DNA of 40,563 nt from Diphasiastrum complanatum (Eukaryota; Streptophyta; Lycopodiopsida; Lycopodiales; Lycopodiaceae): NCBI GenBank assembly GCA_029204225.1, contig MU835260.1, forward strand, positions 1 to 40,563, written 5' to 3'. Both the position numbers and the translations under genes were made by a program. Below, one piece after another: positions 32,811-40,563 of the stretch. Under the pieces are notes generated by a model. That model ran no database searches. It saw only the letters and a list, made by a program, of their open reading frames with translations, and was not told where the DNA came from. Within the stretch, counting starts at the first letter, position 1; each line of letters starts with the position of its first letter.

Positions 32811-35528
32811 CTACTAGTTTTTTCTATAAAAGATAAGATGCATGTGACATGACTTATGTGACATATTCTAGAAACATCTCAAAGCCTTACTCGGAACGAG
32901 AAAAAGTACCCTTAAAGAAAAACTTCTAGCTAAAGCATTTGTATCAATTTCTTGATTGAGGACTATCCTAAACATTGACAAAAGTGTAGATCAAAAATTT
33001 TAGATCGACAATAGACTAGATACATTAAAAGGGCCATCATGAAATGTGACAATGACTGCAATAGTAGACTAGATACATTGCAGGGGCCATCATGGGATGT
33101 GACAATGACTGCTCTTTGATTATTGATCTTTGTGTGTGGAGTAACACCCACAATCGAGATTACATGGTCCTAAACATGTGCTCTTGTGGTTGACAATTCT
33201 ATTCCTCACCTCAAGGGAGGAGTTAAATTCACGTGTGACACTTAGAAGGCCTTTGGCTGAAATTTTGGATCTTGTACATATCCGTGCATGGCTATGCTTA
33301 CATGAAATGTTGTTGCCACTTGCATATAAATTGTGAATGGTTGTTCTCAAGTGTGATACGGTTATCTACCAATAGTCAAAAAAAATTATTATCTTTTATG
33401 TTCATGTGCATCTAAGTTGAATCTAACTCCAAACCTCGAGTTGAGACAAGTTGTAAGAAAACATTGATGAACTAAAAAAGTCGAATTTTAATATTTTGAA
33501 CATATAATGATACACTATCGACATTTCAAACACAACGCGATCATCATCACAAAATGTTCTAGTTACATCACATGTTGAATACATAAAAATAAAAGCTTAA
33601 GTGCCCATGTATGTGCAAGGGCAAAGCCCTAAATCAAAGCTTTGATGAACACACAAACCATCATTTTTTGTGGGCTGATTTTCTTCTTAAACCATAGCAT
33701 CATAGAGAAGATTGTGATTGCGGATGTAGGCAATATGTATTTCATGAGAGGAGAAATTAGTAACGGCCAAAAAGGCCCTATCATTTTACTTTTTCTTTGA
33801 CAATGATAGTTAACTCAATGAGCTTCATTATGTGTAATATGTACACCATCTCGCGAACATTATGCGCGCAATATGTACGCTTCATATCACAAACCAAGAC
33901 TAGGAGTGCGAGCACAAGGATTGAATGTCCACTTGCACAGCAACCAGGATTTGAGCCTGCACCTACATGGGCACAATTCTAATCTTATAATGGAAAGGAT
34001 TCCGACTTTAAAAAGAAAAACATTACGAACATGCATCGCCAATCTTGACTCCAATGATGTACTTCTATGATATGTGTATATTTGTGACAGCCACAAGAGG
34101 AGAACTTGATTTGTTATAGTTTGCATAGGATACATTGTTACAAAGGATGCAAAGTGACAAAATAGCCTTCCAGCTATGATGGCATTAAATCTTCAAGCCT
34201 TGTTCAGCAGCAAAATACAAAACTGACTTGGCAAGTACGTAGGGGCATATTTAGGTGGTCTAAATCAACTCCATAGGTGCAAAATGGTTGCAGTTTTTAG
34301 CTGGTAGCCAGTAATTTGCTGGCACATGGAAAATGTTACATGCAGCTATGGTTGTTTGCATTTTTTATACTATTGCAGATTTAGCATATACTCTTGCATA
34401 AAAGCGGGATGCCAAAATCTACTCCCGCTTTACAGCAGGCAAGCCCTCAACAAGGGTTGGAATGATAGGTATGCTACATATTTGTGCCGTATGCGTCGGC
34501 CTCCCAGGCTTTGAGTATGGACGAATGCTGCATCCATCAACTTATGGAGGTTACCATATTACGTGGTAGGCTGGCTTCCTTGGGATAATCTAGAGAAGAT
34601 GTCTATCAGAAATTAAAATTGCATAAAACAGGATCGTTCACTGTTCCTAAGGGCACCTTTCCCTGTGGCCCATTCAGATTTCAAATGGAAGAATGGGTGG
34701 TTGTCCGGGTGAACGGATCTGGAGAAAAACTAGAATTTGGGGTGTCTTTGCACGTGAGCGAGCCGGCCCGTTCATGACGCCAAGCACCGGGTCCATTTTT
34801 CACCTTTACAGGAGACCCGTGGAGAGGCTGACCCGTCAGCCTATCCAACCACCTCTCTCCTCTCTCCTGAGTTGGGACAGAACCCGTACTAACCTGTTCA
34901 GCAGGTTCCATGTTTAAACGAAAGGATCGTTGGCCAGTAGACCTGTTACAGCAGGTGGGTGGCAGATGGTAGACTGGTTCACCAAGTAAGAATGGGTGAA
35001 ATGCACGGAGACTGGGTGGCGACATGTGAAGTGGATTTGTGAGAACGTATACCTTGTGCCACTGATCTGGATTGGATGTCGATTTTATATTGCAGATTTG
35101 GATTGTCCACGCTTGACATTCTCACAACCCAAACCCAGGTTTCTATGCCATTAACCACAATAAGCAGCATAAACATGGCTGCCTTAATCACACTTTAGGC
35201 AAAGGATCTACTTCAACCAAACTCGCAATGTGATTATTGAAGTCAAAGAAGCTGGAGCATTGATACACGATAGTGTCTGCTGAGGCCGTTTTACTGATTT
35301 CTGCGTGTGAAGGAAAGACGAATACAATGGACACTACAAAAGTGTACATAAAGGACACCATAGGTATAACCATGACTAGAGAAACTCAACCATCTCCAAA
35401 TCTGGCAAGAAACTTCTACTTTAGTAATGGGTTATTTATGTACCTTGTCTCAATGTACTGAAACTTCTCAATCACGAGAATATGCACAGACATGTTTATC
35501 AACTGAAAAGAGCTCTGTTTCTTTGCTC
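32811..35528. other. Gene-free stretch right of the transposon cluster
   Basis: Apart from the 53-bp duplication, nothing is identified. 34660-35010 is clearly more GC-rich than its surroundings and holds two short palindromes (AACCTG...CAGGTT at 34891-34907, ACCTG...CAGGT at 34941-34956). Open frames there are unsupported. The part nearest 35528 should hold the 3' untranslated region of the AS8-like gene. Confidence 0.5.
33012..33113. repeat. 53-bp tandem duplication
   Basis: Two copies start TAGACTAGATACATT at 33012 and 33065. They share GGGCCATCATG and ATGTGACAATGACTGC, with a few substitutions between them. Confidence 0.85.
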
Positions 35529-37417
35529 TTAAAACGTTCTATATAGCTGTAATGCTGCAACTGAATGTGAAGGCTTCTGATAACATTTGTTCACCCTTAG
35601 TAGTGATCTGGACAAAGAAGCATCACTACCAGAACATCCTTTTGTATGTTTAGACTGTATATGATCAAGCCATTTAACTTGTAAAGCTCCTTTTTTTTGG
35701 ATTGTTTGTTTCAAAGCTGACGCATACTCAGAAACAGATTGCCAACTATGTATTGCAGCATCTGCAGCAAAGACAGAAATTCTGCTCCAGGACAAGGGGT
35801 CCACAGCCTTAAAACCATCATAGCTCTGAAACACTAACTGTTGAAACTTCTGACCGAATCCTGATGCATGCAGACTCACAGCTTCCCATCCCTGTTTTGC
35901 AGCATTTTCAACTGCAGGAACTGCATGTTGTGTTGTGAAATTGAATATCCCATTGCTAGCATGTGACATAGCTGCAAAGAAGTCAAAGCAAGCTGTTACC
36001 AGATGAACCAAAGCCATGAGTAATGAGAAAGTTTGTTTCTCTTTATCTATTGAGAAAGTTTGTTTCCTTATAGACTCGATTGCTGGTTTGCATTCATCAG
36101 GTAAACAGCAAACTCTGTAATGGCATATATGAGAGAAAGATCAAAAATAATATAGTAAGCTTCCTTCTAAAGCCATTTTCTTCTCAAATATAGAATCATC
36201 AGATTATTTAATCTGACCTTAGCACCTTAATTTCCTCCCACTCTGATCTTCAAGTATCGATCTGAATTGCTTCAAATAATTGAGCACATCTGACTTCTGT
36301 CTAAGAAACTATGCACATACTTTTCTTGGGAATAAGCAGCCCCACAAACATCACAAAGTATTGTGCCCTGGTTAAAGGTATCACACATGCAAATGCTAGG
36401 GCTCCAGCTGGGCCCATCTTGTCATTTTCGATACAAGTCCAACAGAACCTCAATTGTTCATCTCCCTACATGTTTGTCTGCACTGAGTATTTTCACACGG
36501 GCACATGTTCCATTCACAGAAATTCAAATGCCATAAGTACACGTAAGGTCCTTTCCCTCGCTTTCAAACTTGTGATGTCATTCCAATAGCCATGACGTCA
36601 TCTTATTTCCAGCAATAGCCCAAACTGTGATGAAATATTACAATAGTATCGACTTGATAGCGTCGCATGAACCTTACCAAAAAACTAGGCAATACTTTTT
36701 TAGCTATTTCCACCTCAATCTCCAACCATATCAAAAAACTCATGAGATATAGCCTACTTCAATGACTATCACCAATACAAACCTTTCATCCTAAGGAGAC
36801 AACTTAAACACATTTACTCTCTATAGTTGCTTTTATCATAGCCAATGCTTATATATGAGCAAAAAGTGGAAGACCTTCCAAATGTTCTCTTTTACGACGT
36901 GTTGTCTCTCTTTCTCACGCTACATGAAAGAAAATTTCTTAAGCTCGTGCCTTTTATATCGACTATCTTGGCCTGCTCATGACACGATTCATCTTGTTTT
37001 TCATCCACAACGTAATGAGAGTGCACAAGAATATGCAAATCACTTAACAAAGAAATAGCTGATAAGATCCAAGATAAAGAGCTTGTCCAAGTCATTCCTA
37101 ACATCAAACTATGGACTTCTTCCTCATACTGGTTAATATCCCAGATTAGACGGCGTGCAATGAAAAGAAGGGTTACCATTCATAGGCAGATTGGTCATGC
37201 CACTAGCAGGAAGACCGATGCCTACGCCAACAAAAGTGACTCCCACGCTAAACCCTGTTCCGCAACCAGCTCCCACATAGCCTATCACTTCTGGCCCAAA
37301 TCCGGGTCCCCATCCCACGCCACAACCCAGTCCCACGCCCAGTCCCCAGAACGCCCCGTAAGTCGGGTGCACTGGATTCCACCTCTTGTATCTCCGAAAC
37401 AAGTGAACCACCGTCAT
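35529..37417 (-). CDS. Cadmium-induced protein AS8-like, two exons
   Basis: Exon 1 is 37417-37177 (80 codons plus one base) and exon 2 is 35971-35529. The intron has a GT donor at 37176 and an AG acceptor (TTTGCAG) at 35972, and phase is kept. The product is 227 residues. Exon 1 carries the family hallmark RRYKRWNPVHPTYGAFWG (8-25), followed by a glycine-rich, probably membrane-associated segment (LGCGVGWGPGFGPEVIG, GAGCGTGFSVGVTFVGVG). Exon 2 gives AMSHASNGIFNF, then a soluble, mildly amphipathic part (HAVPAVENAAKQGWEAVSLH, SWQSVSEYAS) ending QLYRTF. The family was named from a cadmium-induced Arabidopsis transcript; its biochemical role is unknown to me. The C-terminal part looks longer than I remember for AS8. 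The recognisable domain is firm, the exact 3' end less so. Confidence 0.85.
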
Positions 37418-37497
37418 CGAGGAAAAGAATTCCCCACATCAGAAACAGCAAGCCATGGTAAGATCAGAATGCGCCTTTCCTGCTCTGCTGCTCTCAT
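37414..37497 (-). other. Upstream ORF overlapping the AS8-like start codon
   Basis: An ATG at 37497 opens 27 codons (MRAAEQERRILILPWLAVSD...) whose TGA overlaps the main ATG as ATGA. If the leader is unspliced, scanning ribosomes would meet it first, and the AS8-like protein would depend on leaky scanning or reinitiation. A second short upstream ATG (ACCATGG near 37455) ends after five codons. Confidence 0.45.
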
Positions 37498-37634
37498 TTT
37501 CCAACTGCTGCTTCCGGCAACCACCGAGGCGATGCTCAGAACACCGCCGATGTAATAAGGAGGGCAATCAACCCCCAGAGTGACGATGCTGTGAAGAGGA
37601 TCAGCGCTGCAGCAGAAAATGCGAGACAGAAGCC

Positions 37635-37666
37635 GATCGATCGATCGATCGAGAGAGAGGAGAGAG
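37635..37666. repeat. (GATC)n-(GA)n microsatellite in the AS8-like leader/promoter
   Basis: Four GATC units are followed by GAGAGAGAGG. On the minus strand this is a CT-rich, leader-like sequence about 220 bp upstream of the start codon, typical of plant 5' untranslated regions. Confidence 0.8.
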
Positions 37667-38619
37667 CGCTACGATGGCGAGGCGGCCTTTTCTGAAGGCA
37701 TCACTGTTTAGGATTCTCAGAAACCTAACCTAATAATCGGGTGACCGGCCGATTCGGTTGAGATGATTATTTGACCACGCATCTTATCCTTTATGACTGC
37801 ATGGCCAACCCTAAATTCACTTTAGGGTTTCCGAGCTAATCAAACAATAGCCCTAAAATGGGGAAACCCCTAATGTGACGAGAATTAGTCATGGAGAGAG
37901 AAAATAGAGTGCCAGGCATAGCCACCTTGTTCTACAAGCTTTACACGTGGGTCCTTATCCAAAGATAAGGGCAACTCTCTTTGGGGACCCATGGTGGTAG
38001 GAACCTTTTTTGGGTTATCCTCAAAAAACTTGCAAATTTTTAAACTTCCTGATTTTTTAAAGACTACTACTCGTAAAAGGCTTTATGTGCATATGTAAAA
38101 AATCGTCAAAATTTTTTATGATGTCGGTTTCATTCCTACACTTTGTTGGCTTTCCAGAACACTGGTGATGGTAGCATGGTCCACATTCCAAGATAAGAGG
38201 GTGGTTCTTCTTTTGAGAAGTTAAGAACAACATTAAAAGACTTCCAAAGGTCTCGTGAGCGTGATGGGCGTAAAATTGTCCTAGTGACTCTCCTAAGCTT
38301 GTCTTGTGAATCTAGCAAAACCTATGATTAATACACAGGTAGAGATCTCACGAGCTTGTGTGGATGAATCTAGCAAAATTTATGACTACTGATGAGTTAG
38401 CTAGCATGTATAGATTTTGCGAATTTGGTGTTTCAATCTTTTGGATGAGCAAATCACTTAGATGCAAGAGTCTAGTTAAGCTCTTGAGCTTGAGTTTGGA
38501 CCATTGGAGCTCACCATGCTCAAGAGCTTCACAGAGAACACGATGCAAGTTTGAATAAATCAAACTAATATCAGTGTCTTCAATCGGGATTGTATCTGAT
38601 CTATGTACTAATAGAACAG
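37667..38619. other. Presumed AS8-like promoter and gene-free sequence
   Basis: No coding region recognised. The part next to 37700 should hold the minus-strand promoter, but no clear TATA box was found. The remainder is AT-rich with no repeat pair noted. Confidence 0.4.
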
Positions 38620-39483
38620 TACTAGTTCTGATTGAATATGCGTGCGGAAATTATATGCGGAAGTAAGAGACAACTTGAGACAATTTAGACAATAAGAAAC
38701 TATTGATCAAAAACGAATTTTTATAACTCTGGATCTGATTCATCAATATATATCTCTTGTTGTCTTATCTCGTTGTTGTGTCTCTGATTGAGTGAGTTAC
38801 AACGAGTAGTGCACATATATTTATATTGTTATAGGACGGGTCTTTTGGCCTTTCAATGTTGTAACAATAGATATCTAACTGTTTATGACAGTTGATATTC
38901 AAATAGACGCTCTGTTTCCAGGCTCGAATAAATTCTGTTCGCGAATTATTCGCGACAATCCATCTCTTTTTCTCAGCTTTGTGTTTCGTGAATTATTCGT
39001 GACACTTGTCTCTTCGCGACATTTTCGTCTTTCGCGAATTGTTCGCGACAGATGACACTTCTTGAGCTTGATGAAGAAATCTAGAATATTTCGCAAACTG
39101 TTCGAGATAGTTTCGCGACAGGTGACCTTGAAGAACAGTCTAGAAGATTTTGTGAATTGTTTGCGACAATTTCGCAACATCTGAACTTTGAACAAGAAAC
39201 AAAATATTTCATGAAAGATTTTGTTCGCGAATCTTTCGAGCTTGAACAAGAAAGCCATGAGCTTCTACAAGAAACTGTTTCATGAATCTTTCGAGTTGAT
39301 TGCAAGAGAAATTTTGTGAATCCTTAGCGAATCTTTCGAGTTGGTCACAAATAAAAATGTTTCGAGTTCGCGTTAGTTTCTTTCTCATCCTTTGTCAAGT
39401 AAACTGCATGCTTTGTTAGTAGAATCAAGATCTATCTGATCAGTTGTTCTACACTTCGAGCCACCCTCGACAATAATCTAACA
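38620..39483 (-). repeat. Probable Copia solo LTR
   Basis: On the minus strand it begins TGTTAGATTATTGTCGAGG at 39483, an LTR-type start. It holds a TATA run (AATATAAATATAT, about 38815-38828), then a leader-like region ending in CTTCCGCA...TTTCCGCACGC near 38640. No pol sequence lies beside it. The inner end (about 38620) is uncertain and no target duplication was confirmed. Confidence 0.5.
38938..39350. repeat. Array of TTCGCGAA-type palindromes within the solo LTR
   Basis: TTCGCGAATTATTCGCGA at 38938, TTCGTGAATTATTCGT at 38985, TTCGCGAATTGTTCGCGA at 39031, then more divergent copies near 39091, 39150, 39222, 39285 and 39325, separated by 40-70 bp. This lies in the U3-like part upstream of the TATA run, where enhancer repeats are common in LTRs. 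Confidence 0.75.
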
Positions 39484-40563
39484 ATTTGCGTCACCAAAAT
39501 TCAAACTTTACACAAAAATGAGAGGAGGCCAACATAACTAGATAACTTCTCACTAGCCAAGACAACATGTTTGTTTCCATGCTAGTGCCAATTATCAAAG
39601 CCTATCATTAGGGGATATTAGAACTCATAATGGGCCCTTTGTCAAGATGTTGTTTTTGACTTCGCACGCTTTCAACGCTTATGTGTTCCAATGAATGGTG
39701 TCCATCTGTGACAAACTGTAATAGTGGTTGATGGACAAAAATTGTATTTAACTTTTCCGACCAAATTTTTTTGATTTTCAAATATCCCGCCAAGCAGAAC
39801 AAACAATTGTGATTGGACCACAGTTACTGCCCGAATACTCTTATGCTGCCCATCATTGTTCACTCGAGATTGATTTGACGTCAATAGTCATAAACTGTGG
39901 CTAACTAATCCTAGTAGTTTAAGAACTTCTTGCCATTCATAGGTATACATCTCATTTTCATCATTCTATCTCTTATTTTGGATTGTCATTCTTAGGTTTA
40001 CCTCGCAATCTCTACATTCTCTCTGTTCTCAACTTGCGTACTCGTATTTTCGACTAATGGCTACACATAATCGGAGACCAAGAGGAACCATTGATGCAAT
40101 CAATATTTGCAATAAAAAAAATGCAGAAGATTAATGGATACCAAGAATATATCAAAAATATCAATGGATCTTGATGCATCCCTCTGCAAAAGGCTCATTT
40201 CAAAAAAGAAAAAGATCGGATAACATATATAGAAGCTCTTGGAAAGGCAAGATAATGGATTTTTAAAGTATCACCTGCCATTCAATCTATCACGAAAGTT
40301 TTAGTTCGGCATGCTTATCTTCATTGTCATGCCCATGACTGGTCTCGGGTAGCGTATCCACGCTAGGGACCGGTAGACCGACAACCCGTAAGTTAATTGT
40401 GACTATAAGGGATTTGGGGCCCTTATGTGTACATGGTCATAGTTAATGTTGTAGGCCTAAACACTTGATGGTCGATTTGTATGGTTCTATCAGTGAGACA
40501 TTGGGGAACTGGATGACGTGGCCCAGATAGGCTACAGAGGTGTCCAGTGAGGTGTCACAGTGC
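39484..40563. other. Gene-free right end
   Basis: No coding region, RNA gene, repeat pair or transposon motif was recognised. Confidence 0.4.

Noticed and set aside
34681-35025. 114-codon minus frame in the GC-rich island
   Set aside because: No recognisable motif, and an overlapping open frame on the other strand suggests GC-driven lack of stops.
37160-37555. 131-codon plus-strand frame over AS8-like exon 1
   Set aside because: Antisense to the strongly conserved AS8-like exon on the minus strand.
1-40563. tRNA, rRNA, CRISPR arrays or bacterial-type operons
   Set aside because: No cloverleaf with conserved T-arm, no rRNA signature and no regularly spaced identical short repeats were seen; the tandem arrays found have adjoining, diverged units.

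Overview
This is a window of plant nuclear DNA. The evidence is two spliced genes with GT-AG introns and recognisable plant products, a dense cluster of Ty1/Copia and Ty3/Gypsy LTR retrotransposon remains, simple-sequence repeats and long gene-free stretches. Both host genes belong to angiosperm families; I cannot name the species. All calls were made by eye from the sequence.

Left part (1-9.5 kb). On the minus strand lies the 5' part of an inositol-tetrakisphosphate 1-kinase (ITPK) gene: seven exons between 5601 and 442, in continuous phase, coding for the first 249 residues. The C-terminal exons lie beyond the left edge. Intron 1 (2.8 kb) holds a decayed Copia element (3379-5215) with LTR remnants, a primer-binding site and an imperfect 5-bp target duplication. 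Upstream are a CA-rich spacer with short duplications, a possible minus-strand TATA promoter near 7.15 kb, a six-copy ~56-bp tandem repeat (7526-7831) and a MITE-like inverted repeat (8457-8620).

Middle part (9.5-33 kb). This is a nested retrotransposon cluster with no host gene recognised. Copia-A (minus, about 9.6-14.3 kb) has degenerate gag, protease, integrase, RT and RNase H. Gypsy-A (plus, 15.7-16.98 kb) keeps protease and integrase but has lost RT/RNase H, and a 22-bp minisatellite sits just upstream. Copia-B (minus, 16981-21243) is structurally complete at its ends: 614/613-bp LTRs about 97% identical, PBS, PPT and TACAT target duplication. It lacks gag and the protease active site, and it sits inside a Gypsy reading frame. 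Gypsy-B (plus, 21.25-25.66 kb) keeps gag, RT, RNase H and integrase but lacks protease. Beyond it come an LTR-like promoter stretch and a long, frameshifted, unrecognised multidomain reading frame (26.7-29.9 kb), the strongest candidate for something undescribed here. It is followed by a CCAAT/TATA LTR-like promoter, the chromodomain end of a chromovirus pol (30.6-31.2 kb) and a Copia integrase remnant (31.9-32.8 kb).

Right part (33-40.6 kb). On the minus strand is a two-exon gene for a cadmium-induced protein AS8-like small glycine-rich protein (37417-35529, 227 residues), with a 27-codon upstream ORF whose stop overlaps the main start codon. Beyond it is a probable Copia solo LTR (about 38.6-39.48 kb) containing repeated TTCGCGAA-type palindromes. 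The last kilobase shows nothing I can name.

The two host genes share no evident function. The transposon genes are parts of separate, mostly dead elements and form no pathway beyond the standard gag-protease-integrase-RT-RNase H retrotransposition machinery.
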